The position numbers were made by a program, and so were the translations under genes. Positions 46,988 to 64,000 of a stretch of 64,000 bases of DNA are shown here, piece after piece. The stretch lies in the NCBI RefSeq assembly GCF_017591435.1, contig NC_059301.1, positions 38,085,159 through 38,149,158 of the forward strand, read 5' to 3'. The DNA comes from Portunus trituberculatus (taxonomy: Eukaryota > Arthropoda > Malacostraca > Decapoda > Portunidae). The notes under the pieces were generated by a model. That model saw nothing but the letters and a program-made list of their open reading frames with translations, made no database searches and was not told the origin of the DNA. Numbering within the stretch: the stretch's first letter is position 1; each line of letters opens with the position of its first letter.

Positions 46988-47080
46988 GTGTAATTCACCT
47001 CACTAGCTTGCTGGTCACCCAGCCAGTCCTCCCCATTACGGAGCAAGCTCAGAGGTCATAGACCGATCTTCGGGTAGAAC
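46988..47080 (-). mobile_element. SINE 3' fragment S1
   Basis: About 90 bp related to the 3' half of the SINE at 47221-47506: the shared TAATTCAC start, ACGGA(A/G)C(A/G)AGCTCAGAG and CGATCTTCGG(G/A)TAG blocks align in order. Short TGTGTGT runs lie on both sides. The tRNA-like head is missing, as expected for a 5'-truncated minus-strand copy. Confidence 0.65.
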
Positions 47081-47086
47081 TGTGTG

Positions 47087-47192
47087 TATTTACCTAATTC
47101 TACTTTTACAGGGCCTGGGCTTTACACTTATGTGGCCCCGTCTCATATCTAAAACTTCCTTTCTTCCGTTCTTATATATGTTCTTATAATTA
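47087..47192 (-). mobile_element. LINE family A mini-copy (internally deleted)
   Basis: One ATTTACCTAATTCT tail unit and the GGGCCTGGGC 3' UTR block are joined directly to a CTTCCTTTCTTCCGTTCTTATATATG segment. In full copies that segment lies in the RT region about 1.3 kb upstream. The copy ends at (TG)n. Confidence 0.65.
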
Positions 47193-47220
47193 TGTTGTGT
47201 GTGTGTGTGTGTGTGTGTGT
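47193..47220. repeat. (TG)n between LINE A mini-copy and SINE S2
   Basis: About 14 TG units, with an element end at each side. Confidence 0.9.
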
Positions 47221-47447
47221 TTCACTGTTTGATCAGCTGCAGTCTCTGACGAGACAGCCAGATGTTACCCTACGGAACGAGCTCAGAGCTCATTATTTTC
47301 GATCTTCGGATAGGCCTGAGACCAGGCACACACCACACATCAGGACAAGAAGGTCACAACTCCTCGATTTACATCCCATACCTACTCACTGCTAGGTGAA
47401 CAGGGGCTACACGTGAAAGGAGATACCCAAATATCTCTACCTGGCCA

Positions 47448-47459
47448 GGGAATCGAACC
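47448..47459 (-). promoter_or_regulatory. Pol III B box of SINE S2
   Basis: GGTTCGATTCCC on the minus strand matches the internal B-box consensus of tRNA genes. Confidence 0.7.
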
Positions 47460-47492
47460 CCGGTCCTCTGGCTTGTGAAGCCAGCGCTCTAA

Positions 47493-47503
47493 CCACTGAG
47501 CTA
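47493..47503 (-). promoter_or_regulatory. Pol III A box of SINE S2
   Basis: TAGCTCAGTGG on the minus strand matches the A-box/D-arm consensus and lies about 40 bp upstream of the B box. Confidence 0.7.
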
Positions 47504-54466
<6,963 letters not shown>

Positions 54467-54516
<50 letters not shown>

Positions 54517-54541
54517 TGTGTGTGTTGTGTGTGTGTGTGTG
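54467..54541. repeat. (TG)n between LINE A5 5' end and SINE S3
   Basis: TG units with TTTTT and a GTTG interruption near 54513-54526. Confidence 0.92.
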
Positions 54542-54797
54542 TAATTCACTGTTTGATCTGCTGCAGTCTCTCAGACAGCCAGACTTTACCATACAGAACA
54601 CTCAGAGCTCATTATTTCCGATCTTATAGGTCTGAGACCAGGCACACACACACACACAACAAGGTCACAACTCCTCGATTTACATCCACTACCTACTCAC
54701 TGCTAGGTGAACACTACGTGACTTAGACACACCAAATATCTCCACTTGAACCCCGGTCCTCTCTTTAGCCAGTGCTCTAACCACTGAGCTACCGGGC
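54542..54797 (-). mobile_element. tRNA-derived SINE S3
   Basis: Minus-strand copy of the S2 family. The head ...GGTAGCTCAGTGGTTAGAGC and GAGGACCGGGGTTC survive, but the anticodon arm is eroded (TGGCTAAAGAG). The body carries a (CA)n run near 54645-54658. Both ends touch (TG)n. It is more diverged than S2. Confidence 0.8.
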
Positions 54798-54798
54798 C

Positions 54799-54800
<2 letters not shown>

Positions 54801-54881
<81 letters not shown>
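54801..54881. repeat. (TG)n between SINE S3 and LINE A6
   Basis: About 40 TG units, following ACCGGGCCTT at the SINE 5' end. Confidence 0.95.
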
Positions 54882-54883
<2 letters not shown>

Positions 54884-55397
54884 TTTACCTAGTTGTAGTT
54901 TTACAGGGCCTCTTTATGCTCTGTCTTCTCCATATCTACACTTATCCAATTTTTCTTTAAAACTATGCACACTCATTGCTGACACCCATTCTTCACTAAA
55001 ACTGTTCCAAGTCTCAACACATCTTTGCAAGGAAACTATATTTTTTAACATCTCTCAGACATCTTCCCTTCCTCAGTTTTTTACTATGCGATCTTGTGCT
55101 TTGAATGTCATATTCTTCTCTCAGGATCAGTTTCTCATTATCCACTTAATCCATTCCATTGATCAATTTATAAATTTGTATCAGATCCCCTCTCTCCCTT
55201 CTCTGTTCCAGGGTTGGTAGATCCATAGCCTTTCTCTCCTCATATGTCATCCCTTCAAACTCTGGAACCATTCTTGTAGCCATTTTTGGTAGTCTCTCCA
55301 GCTTCCTTATGTTTCTTTTTATGGGGGGTCCACACAACTCCTGCATATTCCAATCTGGGTCTTATTATAGTACTTATCAATTTCTTCATCATTTTTC

Positions 55398-55472
<75 letters not shown>

Positions 55473-55485
55473 TTGCAACCTTCCG
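54882..55485 (-). mobile_element. LINE family A copy 6, short and internally deleted
   Basis: One tail unit, then the C-terminal region of ORF2 (55146-55346, DLPTLEQRRERGDLIQIY). An (AT)n tract (55400-55470) follows, and then CCTTGCAACCTTC, which in full copies lies in ORF1 next to a short AT run. About 3 kb between is missing. The 5' end runs into a short (TG)n at 55485. Confidence 0.7.
55400..55470. repeat. (AT)n in LINE A6
   Basis: About 35 AT units at the internal deletion joint of A6. Confidence 0.93.
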
Positions 55486-55535
55486 TGTGTGTGTGTATTT
55501 ACCTATTTACCTATTTGTGTATTACAGGGCCCGAA

Positions 55536-58414
55536 CTAAGCTCTCTGTGACCTGTCTCCTTGTCCATTCCTGTCATATCTCTCTTTCATCTGATTGACAC
55601 ACACGTCAACGACATCACTGCTCAGTTTATTCCACTTATCAATGCTACGATGCGGGAAACTGTATTTTCTCACGTCATTTAGACAGATGTCCTTTATTAG
55701 CTTTTTTCCATGTCCTCGGAGATGATTACTTGTGGTCACCTTTATCAACTCTCTATCCAGTATGTCAATCTTGTTCACCAATTTATACATAGTTATCATG
55801 TCTCCTCTTGTTCTTCTCTCTTCTAATGTGGTCAGCCCCAGCTTCCTCAGTCTTTCCTCATAGTCTAACTCCTGAGTCCTGGTACCATCCTTGTTGCCAG
55901 CCTCTGTACCCTTTCCACCTTCTTCACATTTTTCTTCATATGCGGTGACCAGACACATGCTGCATATTCTAACTGGGGTCTTATTAAGGTACATAATATC
56001 TTCTTCATCATTCCTTCATCTAGGTAGTGGAATGCAAGGCCAATATTTTGAAGCATGTTGTATGTTTTCCAAAAAATCTTGTTAATGTGTTTCTCCGGTG
56101 ACAAAGTGTTTTGCAGTTACTCCTAAGTCTTTCTCCTCATTGGTCTCTTTAATTTTCTCATCACCCAGCCTGTAATCCCTGTTTGGTCTGTATCTACTTC
56201 TTCCCATTTTCATAACATGGGTCTTGTCTATATTAAATTCCATCTGCCACTCCTTACTCCACTCATATATTTTATCAAGATCTTCCTGTAACTTGTTACA
56301 ATCTTCCACATTCTTTACTCTCCTCATAATTTTAGTATCGTCCGCAAACATGTTCATGTAACTGTCAATTCCTACTGGCATATCATTAACATAAATCAAA
56401 AACATGATGGGACCCAGCACTGACCCTTGTGGAACTCCACTGGTTGCCTTCTTCCACTCGGACTTCCTTCCTCTTACCACTGTTCTCATTTCTCTTCCCA
56501 TTAAGTAATTTTCCATCCATTTTGCTAGTTTATCATTTACTCCTCCAATCTTCTTTAGTTTCCAAATCAGTCTATTGTGTGGTACTTTATCAAAGGCCTT
56601 TCTCAAGTCCAGGTAGATAGCATCCACCCATCCCTCTCTATGTTGTAGTATGTCAGTCACTCTTGAATAAAAACATAATAAATTGGATACACACGATCTT
56701 CCTTTTCTGAAACCAAACTGCCTTTCACTCAGAATGTTTTCACTTTCTAGATACTCAGCTTTAATTACTTCTTCACATACCTTGCACAATATACTAGTCA
56801 ACGATACTGGTCTATAATTTAGCGGTTCCATTCTACTACCATTCTTATATATAGGCACAATGTCAGCTCTTTTCCACTCTTTCAGGACTAATCCTGTTCG
56901 TATGGAGGTTTCCACAATATCAAATACGGGGTTCAACAATTGATCCTTACATTAATTTAGCAACCTCCCAGATATGCCATCAGGCCCCATTGATTTATTA
57001 ATATCCAGATTGCTTATAATTTTCCTTACATCTTCCTTAGTAACCATGATGTCCTGCATTTGCTTTATTTCCGTAGGCCTTCCTCCCATAAAATGCTCCT
57101 CCTTTGTAAACACTTTGCAAAAGTTGTCGTTCAAAATTTCAGCTATATCTCCAGCATCCTCATATACTTCTTCCCGTTTTTACCTTTTCTATTGCCTCCC
57201 TTTTATTTAGTTTTCCATTTATGAATTTGTAAAACATTTTTGGGTCACTATCACAGTTTTCCACCACCCTCTGTTCATATTCCTTCTGTGCTGTTCTCCT
57301 TACTTCAACATATCTATTCCTTGCTGTTTTGTAGACTTCTCTTGATAATACATCACTGTTTTTCTTAAGTTTCTTCCATGCCTTTTCTTTGTTCTTTTTG
57401 CTTCTTCACAATTTCTATTAAACCACTGTTTATTATTTAAAGTCCTCTTTCTGTGATATGGCACAAACTTTTCACAGCAGAGTTATACAAATCCATAAAT
57501 TTATCGTATTTCAATTGCATATCCCTTTCCTGGTATACCACGGACCAGTCAATTTCATTAAAGAACTCCCTTATATGGTTATAATTTGCCCTAGTATAAT
57601 TTAATTTTTCCTCCCTCGTTCCACAATCTTATTCGTGCTTAATTCCATATCCAGCTCAAAGCTTAGGACATCATGATCGCTTTTCCCAAGGGACATTCAT
57701 GTTCAATTTCCTCTTTTAGAGATTCCCTGGTAAATACCAAATCCAACCTTGCTGCAACATCTTGTCCCCTGCACCTTGTTGGTGATCTCACCCACTGTGT
57801 CATCAAGTTATTTGTTGCTACCTTTAACAATTCTTCTGCCCACTCACCACCGTTCACCACTGTAGTCTTCCCACACTATTTCTTTGCAATTAAAGTCTCC
57901 AACTATCATCACTCTATCCTTTCTGATGAGTTCTTGCTTCATTCTGTCTAGAGTATTTCTCATCACCATTTGGTACTGTTCATATTCCCAAGCACTGGTT
58001 CTGGGTGGTATGTATACTGTTATAATATTAATGTCCCTCTTGCCATCTGTTATAAGCATACTTATCACTTCCTCATTTCTCTTACTATAGTTCACCTCCT
58101 TCACTATCAGATCTTCCTTAGTAAGAACCATTATACCACCACCTCCTTTATTTTTCTATCATTTCTCCATACTTTGTAGTGTTTTACAACAAACCAGTCT
58201 AGCTTTATTTCGGCCTTAGCTTTGTTTCCACTACACACATTATGTCCAGTTCATTATTTCTTAGGTAATCCATACATTCTAGCCTCTTAGACAGAAATCC
58301 ATCTATGTTCGTGTAAGTCACTTTTATTCCATTCCTAGTCTCATTCTTCCATGTAATGCCTATTCCGTCTGTTTTATCCACCACTTCTTTAGCCTCCCAT
58401 TTCTCATCCTCCAA
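55536..58414 (-). pseudogene. LINE E ORF2: endonuclease-reverse transcriptase
   Basis: Minus strand. Endonuclease: KVTYTNIDGFLSKRLECMDY (58205-58414), TVYIPPRTSAW and VMIVGDFNCKEIVWEDYSG (57844-58131), ARLDLVFTR with CPLGKA (57663-57860). The RT frame 56082-56939 is open over 285 codons: PLNYRPVSLTSILCKVCEEV, FGFRKGRSCVSNLL, LDLRKAFDKVPHNRLIW, TSGVPQGSVLGPIMFLIYVN and MFADDTKIM (active site near 56335-56350). The C-terminal region follows at 55865-56104 and 55536-55994. The SDH catalytic box of the endonuclease is shifted out of frame at 57663-57690. It would nick target DNA and copy its own RNA. Confidence 0.87.
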
Positions 58415-59286
58415 AAAAACTTGGTCTTTTCCTCCTCTGTTCTTTCGTCATTCCTCTCCTTCACTTCAGTTACAAGCTCCTTCATTTTCATTCGCTCATC
58501 TTGTGACATATTTCTTCTTATGTAAATTGTTTTGGTTTCCTCAGAGTCCTTAAGTTTCCAAGCCCTCCTCAACAAGGCCTCCGCTGCCACCTGAGACTTT
58601 AATTTCAATTTTAATGGTCTATTCTTGCCTTCCTCAAAAGCTCCCAATCTCACACTTTCTTCTACCTCAGCATATAGGTCCTCTTCTTCCACAGAGATCT
58701 TGTTCAGTAAAGACTTAATCCTGTCATTTTCCTTATCCCTCCTGTCCTGCCAGTTCCTGTTAGTTTCCTCCCTCAATCCTATTATGATCACACATTTTTC
58801 TTTTCAGCAATATCTCTCACCACATACTCATTTTCCTTTAGTGCCTTTACCATTTCCTCTCGTAATCCCTTTATTTTCCTCTTCCTGCTTTTTACTATCT
58901 CCTAAACGACCTTTGTACCTCCTGATGTTCATGGTTCACTTCTTTCATCCTGGTATCAATTAGATTAAGGCATTCCTCCTTCCTCAAGTTCCCTTCGGAT
59001 ATTTTTATCTCCATTTCCATGAGTTTAGCCTTCATCTCTTCACATTGTTTCCTTAGTTGTTGGTTTTCTTTCTCCATCTCTACTTTTTCCTTCAATAGCT
59101 CTTTTTTCGCTGACGTTTTTTGAACGAATCGTTCTCGGCTAGAACTCTATCCAGTTTTTCTTCTATGGACAAAATGTTTAGGAACTTACTTTCCAGTGCC
59201 TGGATTCTTGCATCCATATCTAGTTTCTCCAGTCCTTTTGGCGTAGTAATAAAACCTTCAAAGTCTCTAGCTTGTCTAGACGCCAT
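58360..59286 (-). pseudogene. LINE E ORF1 (coiled coil plus RRM-like domain)
   Basis: The start chosen is the Met of MASRQARDFEGFITTPKG at 59286, which parallels the FEGF motif near the start of family A ORF1. Coiled coils occupy 58895-59200. The frame 58360-58791 reads MIIIGLREETNRNW, GAFEEGKNRPLKLKLKSQ and TIYIRRNMSQDERMK, the RRM-like/C-terminal RNA-binding region. Two frameshifts separate the three blocks. It probably coats LINE RNA, by family analogy. Confidence 0.72.
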
Positions 59287-59486
59287 TTTTGTTATCGTCA
59301 GCTGATTACGGCCAAAACAATCACCGCCCACACTCTCCTCTCAGGGATCACTCTCCATATCCCTCACTTTCAACACTAAGCGACAGTAGGACATTAACAG
59401 GACACTAACTTAGAGTTACCCGGGCCCTGTAACACCATAGGTATTATCCTTCTTCCGTCCGCGGAGACGAGCCGTCCTCTCTCAGC

Positions 59487-59489
<3 letters not shown>

Positions 59490-59551
<62 letters not shown>
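59490..59551. repeat. (TG)n between LINE E 5' end and LINE F 3' end
   Basis: About 30 TG units after CAGCGACG and before the LINE F tail TTATTTAGTTGCATTTT. Confidence 0.95.
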
Positions 59552-59553
<2 letters not shown>

Positions 59554-59816
59554 ATTTAGTTGCATTTTAAGGGAGGGGATCTATGTTCATGCTGTCCCAT
59601 CTTTGTATCTTTTAGTGTCTAGCAAAGTCTTAATATCATATATCGTCTTTGCACACACTACCACTTTGTCCAGTTCGTTCAATGTGTCCACTACCCTGTG
59701 GGGGATGCTGTTCTTGATATTTCTTCTGCACTAATTATCTTTTTTGATTTTCTTTTCATGTCCTCTATTATCCCTTACATCTTATCTTATAAATTTTTCC
59801 ATGGCAATAACATCCA
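59552..59816 (-). mobile_element. LINE F, 3' end
   Basis: A degenerate tail (TTATTTAGTTGCATTT) and ORF2 C-terminal region in which single-base changes obscure the frame. It is interrupted by a Tigger-type MITE at 59817 and continues at 60345. Confidence 0.65.
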
Positions 59817-60344
59817 CAGTAAGTCCTCATTATACATTACATGTACATTCCTGAAAACCTTACCGCAAATCGAAATGACCGTATACCAAACCCATTATAA
59901 CATGTAATAATAGGGGATGTGTTCCAGCATGTCGAAAGTCACCCCTACAGACATGAAAATACATGAAAATAGTCATATAAAAAAATGTAAAGTACTGCAC
60001 AAAAGAAATACAGAAAATGTTTTTATTTACCTTTCACTCGCCATGTATTCTATCAGATGATATCCCTCCCGAGGCTAAGGGGCAGTAGAAATTTCAGGCC
60101 TTACTCATAATATCCACAAAAAACATGCCGTAAGGATTTCACTTGTGTTCAGTAGGAAACGCAGGAAGAGACTGATTGTTGTGGTGGCTGTGCGGTATGG
60201 TGGCACAACAGTACGGTGTAAACAAAACACAGTGGATACCGTATGTGAATTTTTCTTACCGTAAATCGAATTGAGGGTAGTAATTACCAAACACCGTAAC
60301 TGAATTTACTGGATAATGAAGTACCATATAAGGAGGACTTACTG
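59817..60344. mobile_element. Tigger-type MITE, 528 bp
   Basis: The ends CAGTAAGTCCTCATTATA and TATAAGGAGGACTTACTG are inverted repeats, with TA on the right (60345-60346) and a mutated CA on the left. Subterminal TACCGTAA motifs occur in both arms. It has no coding capacity. The right arm is about 110 bp similar to 2024-2143. It lies between matching LINE F sequences, so the insertion site is clear. Confidence 0.8.
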
Positions 60345-60647
60345 TATGTGGTTATCAAATCATCCTTTTCTCTTCTTTGCTCCAGCGTGGGCAAGTCTAG
60401 CCTTACCAGTCTCTTTTCATATGTTAAATCAGCAAAGAGTTGGGGCCAGCTCTGTTGTTGCCCTTTGTATCCTCTTATAAGCTTTTTGATGCTCTTCTTT
60501 TTACTGCTGGTACTGCTGCATACTCTATTCTTGTTCTTATTAGGGTGACTAATACTTCCTTTAATATTTTTCATTCTATATAAGTGAATGCCAATCTAAT
60601 GTTTCTAAATGAGTTCTAGGTTTCTCTGACAATTTTCCTAATTTGCT

Positions 60648-60648
<1 letters not shown>
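60345..60648 (-). mobile_element. LINE F, continuation of ORF2 C-terminal region
   Basis: The minus strand reads LVRLDLPTLEQRREKDDLITTY and, further 5', IRKIVRET then NIRLAFTYIE, the family's RETYNLLRNIxxAFxYxD region. It ends at (TA)n at 60649. The RT part probably resumes at 63730. Confidence 0.7.

Positions 60649-60715
<67 letters not shown>
60649..60715. repeat. (TA)n left of the Tc1-like element
   Basis: About 33 TA units. It continues at 62111-62178 on the other side of the transposon, so the transposon sits inside one TA microsatellite. Confidence 0.95.
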
Positions 60716-60718
<3 letters not shown>

Positions 60719-62107
60719 TCGGCGCCATGGGCATTGGCGCAAAAAATGTGGGCCAATACCCGGGACGAATTATTAAGGACCCCCATTTTACACCTAAGAA
60801 AACCGACACTGGTAATGGCGCGAAAGCACATATTAGAGTAGGCTGAGCTTAAAACCCACGTGCAGACAATAAAGATCTCAGTTGCCTATAGAATAACTCG
60901 GTTGCTTTTTGTGATTAGTTGTGACCGCATCAATTGTTTTTTCCGGTCTTACGTCCTGTGTTTTTTTGTGGGATTTTTGTAATAATGCCACGAGGCCCAG
61001 AGCTCACAAGGGAGAAAATTGCAGCAATAAGCTCACTTTATAAGGCAGGAAAGTCTAACAAGGATATATCAATCCAAACCAGAGTATTGTTGCGCAGTGT
61101 CCAGAGATGGACAAAGAAATGCAAGACAGCGGGAGGTGATTATCCCCCACTCCAAGTCAAGAGGACTGGACCAGCTAAAAAGACATCAAAAAGGACTCTG
61201 AAGGTTATCCAAAGACAGGTGGAAGCTGAACCAAGGATAACAGCTAAAGAATTGAAAGAAAAAAATCCAAAACTCCTGCAAGATATGTCTGTTAGGACAA
61301 TACAACGCTGCCTCAAGAACGATTTGTCTTATGAGCATCGGGCATCACGACGCAAACCTCTTCTGAAGGAGAAACAGAAACACAATCGTGTGAAATTTTG
61401 TAAGAAATATCTAAATTGGGACAATGAAAAGTGGAAGAGGTTTTGTGGACCGATGAGGCTACATTTAATGTTACTGGGAACCGAGGAGGTAAGGTTAGGC
61501 TCCGTCCGGGTGCAGACCAGTACCACCCCAAGTACTCACAGGGGACAGTCAAGCACCCTGATAATGTCATGGTATTGGGTGCATTTGGGTACTATGGTGT
61601 GGTCAAGCTGGTTATATTACCTAAAAAAAAAAAAAAAGAACAAGAAATCATATTTGGAACTGTTGTGTGACCATCTCGAGGACTGCTTTGATGCCTGTAA
61701 GAGTGAGGTGTTCATGTAGGATGGTGCCCCTGCACACACAGCAAAACTGATCAAAGAATGGCTTGAATTTGTAGGAGTGGATTACATAAATGATTGGCCT
61801 GGTAACAGTCCAGATTTCAATCCAATTGAAAATGTGTGGGGACTGATAAAACGAAGACGACAAGGACGTAACACAGCAACTGTGGAAAAGCTTGTGAAGG
61901 AGATTAAGGACATTTGGGACAACTTAGAACCCTCAATGCTCAAAAGACTGGCTGAATCTGTTCCTCGACGCCTTGAGAGCTGTCTGAAAAGGAAAGGACT
62001 CCCCACAAAGTATTAGAGGCTGGTAGATTCTACATACATGTTAGTATTGCACTTGTTTTAGTGCTACAGATGAAAAAAAAACATTGCGCCAATACCCGTG
62101 GTGCCGA

Positions 62108-62110
<3 letters not shown>
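60716..62110 (+). mobile_element. Tc1/mariner-superfamily transposon, 1395 bp, inserted in (TA)n
   Basis: The terminal inverted repeats CAGTCGGCGCCATGGGC... (60716) and the complement of ...CCCGTGGTGCCGACTG (62110) match at 22 of the first 25 positions. TA flanks on both sides lie within a (TA)n tract. The size is usual for an intact Tc1-like element, and one transposase gene (60985-62016) fills the interior. It is a defective copy because of frameshifts. Confidence 0.92.
60985..62016 (+). pseudogene. Tc1-like transposase (DD35E-type spacing), frameshifted
   Basis: Met at 60985 (MPRGPELTREKIAAI) starts a paired-type HTH DNA-binding region: AGKSNKDISIQTRVLLRSVQRW, then TAKELKEKNPKL and SVRTIQRCLK. 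Near 61440 a one-base shift moves the frame to VLWTDEATFNVTG (first catalytic Asp). An A15 run at 61622-61637 shifts it back, and a TAG stop precedes DGAPAHTA (second Asp). The frame 61777-62016 then gives DWPGNSPDFNPIENVWGLIK (catalytic Glu) to the stop. I count 35 residues between the second Asp and the Glu, so DD35E rather than the classic DD34E. It cuts and pastes at TA. About 343 codons would be normal length. Confidence 0.9.

Positions 62111-62178
<68 letters not shown>
62111..62178. repeat. (TA)n between Tc1-like element and Tigger T2
   Basis: About 34 TA units. Both neighbours are TA-targeting elements and use its edges. Confidence 0.95.
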
Positions 62179-62181
<3 letters not shown>

Positions 62182-63137
62182 GCAACCCCCGTTTAACAAA
62201 GGTTCACACAACGAAATTTCTCTACAACGAAGAATTCATTTTACTACCATCTGCTCGTTTAAAGAACACCAAACTCGCTTTAATGAAGTTTTATCCAGGT
62301 AATTTTTTTCCAAATTTGAAAGCCTCACCATATCATGCAAGCTGACAGGCTTTTGAATACACCAGGAGCTACTGGTACTAAGGCCTGCCTCAGGAAAAAT
62401 CCTGTGACACCTATAGAATAAAGATCAAGATCAAGATCAAGCCTCTCGTGGACAACACGCGCAACATTCACTCCCCAGTCAAAACATAACAGCGTCAGCA
62501 GCAGCTTGTCTTCCCTACCTCAACTTACAACCAAAACGCCCTGCAATTGGCCTAGTGTTCGTAAGAAGACCAGGAAGTCTCTTACTCTCCAAGTGAAGCT
62601 AGATATTATTCACAGACACGAGAGAGGCCAGAAAACTATAGCAGTGCTAGCCACCATCTTGACTCCATATTATACTGTCTCTATTTTCAAGTCAGCAGAC
62701 TCTATTAAGAAGGCTGGTGAGACTGTATCTTCCTTGCAAGCTAAAAGAACCACCTGAACTTGTGACTCTACAATGGATAAAATGGAAAGCCTTGTGGAAA
62801 TGTGGTACATAAGTTTTGTATGCAGTACAATGATGCGCACTTTGTTTACATTCCACAGGTTGCGGTTAGTGTCTTTCCGTTCACTCTTCCTCCTTCATAA
62901 AGTTAAGATCATCAACATTATAAAGTTACGTCAATAAATACTTTAGTGTACATTATAATGACTTAAATTAAACTACCTAAATGTTTAACTTCATAATTTT
63001 ACTTTCATTAAACATTTTACTGTACTATGATGCACTCTCGCTTTGCTTACTCTCAATGGAAGTTCAAATCAGAGGTTAAACTTGTTATAATCAGTTCATA
63101 TGAAGTTTCGCTTAACAAGTTTTTAACGAAGTGTTTT

Positions 63138-63138
<1 letters not shown>
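62179..63138 (+). mobile_element. Tigger derivative T2, right end lost
   Basis: The left end CAGGCAACCCCCGTTTAAC follows (TA)n. It is homologous to T1 (26021-26950) throughout but stops at GTGTTTTTAG (63139), about 40 bp short of the T1 right end, where (GA)n starts. The frame 62506-62757 holds KKTRKSLTLQVKLDIIHRHE and KSADSIKKAGETVSSLQAK, a slightly longer CENP-B/psq HTH segment than in T1. There is no DDE domain. Confidence 0.82.
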
Positions 63139-63198
<60 letters not shown>

Positions 63199-63213
63199 GA
63201 AAATTTGTTGTTG

Positions 63214-63305
<92 letters not shown>
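63214..63305. repeat. (TG)n within R2
   Basis: About 46 TG units, flanked by the same unique sequences as 14668-14756 in R1. Confidence 0.93.
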
Positions 63306-63310
<5 letters not shown>

Positions 63311-63387
63311 CGAATGTAACTTATCTTTCGAGAGGAGAGGGGAGGAGGAAGGGAGATGGGGAGGGAGGAAAGGAGATGGGGAGGAGG

Positions 63388-63461
<74 letters not shown>

Positions 63462-63649
63462 GAACAGTCTATGCCATTGGGTAATTTTAGACACAAGGCG
63501 GGACATATGTAGCTTATCTTTAGTGATTGGTGGAGACAAGGATGGTGGGAGGAGCACTAGGATTTCAAGGACAACACACGGCGTGTGTAGTTGGTATCCA
63601 ACACACTATACGGGACAACTGAACTGAAGAAAGCTCAGAAAAGAAATAT

Positions 63650-63710
63650 GACGTCTACGTAGGCGTCACCGTATTTGCTACTGGGGCTTCATGACGCCTA
63701 CATAGGCGTC
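63650..63710. repeat. Near-palindrome pair in R2
   Basis: GACGTCTACGTAGGCGTC at 63650-63667 and GACGCCTACATAGGCGTC at 63693-63710, same order and spacing as in R1. Confidence 0.8.
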
Positions 63711-63729
63711 ACCGTATTGAAGGGGTTAA

Positions 63730-64000
63730 TGGTTCTGCATCATTGGCAAAGCAACTCATGTAGCTGTCTATACCCTTGTCCATATCATTCACATATGTGG
63801 CAAACATTATTAGAGCCAAGAAATGGAACTCTTTTCTCCGATTGTTAACTTAATAATTTCTCTATTGTCTATTAAGTCTTTCATCCAGTCTAACAGTTTC
63901 CCTTGTATCCCTCCTATGATCTCAAATTTTCTTATTAATTTCATGTGTGGCATCTTATCAAATGCCTTTTTGAGGTCTAAGAAAAATGCAATCGACCCAT
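63730..64000 (-). mobile_element. LINE reverse-transcriptase fragment, probably LINE F continuing off the window
   Basis: The minus strand reads LKKAFDKMPHMKLI (about 63945-63985), LDWMKDLIDNRE, then YVNDMDKGIDSYMSCFANDAE near 63730-63790. The active site is FANDAE instead of FADDAK and box B is lost to a deletion, so it is inactive. It begins at the TTAA used by R2. Its position in RT fits the part missing 5' of 60648, with about 70 codons absent. Confidence 0.7.

Larger units (their letters stand above)
55497..59489 (-). mobile_element. LINE family E (CR1-like), full-length in extent
   Basis: The 3' tail ATTTACCTATTTACCTATTTG is a variant of the family A/B/D tail, after a short (TG)n. It has a complete plan to a 5' UTR ending CTCAGCGACG at 59489, where (TG)n starts. 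It is about 4.0 kb, single copy in this window, and the least decayed of the CR1-like elements after G. Confidence 0.88.
63139..63725. mobile_element. piggyBac-like element copy R2, left end missing
   Basis: Homologous to the right two thirds of R1: (GA)n 63139-63195, TTTGTTGTTG, (TG)n 63214-63305, TTTTCACGAATGTAACTTATC, (GA)n 63390-63458 and the 250-bp unique part with two near-palindromes. It ends GTATTGAAGGGG then TTAA (63726-63729). This intact right end defines the terminus missing in R1. The left end is replaced by Tigger T2 at the (GA)n. Confidence 0.78.

Overview
This is eukaryotic, intergenic-type DNA made almost entirely of transposable elements. The mix is CR1-like and Jockey-like LINEs, tRNA-derived SINEs, hAT, Tigger/pogo, Tc1-mariner, piggyBac-like and Harbinger-like DNA transposons, and very long (GT)n, (GA)n, (AT)n and (TTA)n tracts. 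It suggests an arthropod, most likely a decapod crustacean such as a crab. That taxonomic call is inference from the style of the LINEs and microsatellites. I see no intact host gene, no operon, no CRISPR array and no LTR retroelement. Nearly every coding remnant carries frameshifts or stops.

Layout. 1-3164: a minus-strand Tigger transposase split by a plus-strand LINE (284-1592), then a second Tigger remnant. 3188-16584: a minus-strand LINE (family D) split by a hAT element of about 10.4 kb (5481-15919) with an exact 8-bp target duplication. Inside that hAT lie two LINEs (A1, B1), a broken transposase gene, a 427-bp hAT MITE and a piggyBac-like composite element. 16585-22720: two more family D LINEs, the first split by a plus-strand CR1-like LINE (G) whose 5' junction carries an inverted copy of flanking DNA. 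22806-36658: three head-to-tail family A LINEs, two of them full length, interrupted by a Tigger derivative, a LINE 3' fragment and a Harbinger-like element. 36749-43175: family C LINE, then a Jockey-like LINE (H) with a poly(A) tail. 43176-46985: poorly assigned DNA with one unidentified coding-like remnant and a LINE ORF1 fragment. 46988-59551: a chain of SINE and LINE copies separated only by (TG)n tracts. 59552-64000: a LINE (F) broken up by a Tigger MITE, a Tc1-like transposon set in (TA)n, a second Tigger derivative and a second copy of the piggyBac-like element.

How it fits together. The LINE families A-F share a short 3' tail motif (ATTTACCTAGTTGT-like on the plus strand), and most abut (TG)n at the 3' end. 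Most truncated and full-length 5' ends also run directly into (TG)n, which then leads into the 3' end of the next element. The simplest reading is that these LINEs, and the SINEs they probably mobilise, insert into (CA)n/(TG)n microsatellites in one orientation. Each insertion would leave microsatellite on both sides as a target for the next, building head-to-tail nests. This is the most interesting system in the window. The DNA transposons supply an independent relative chronology through their target-site duplications.
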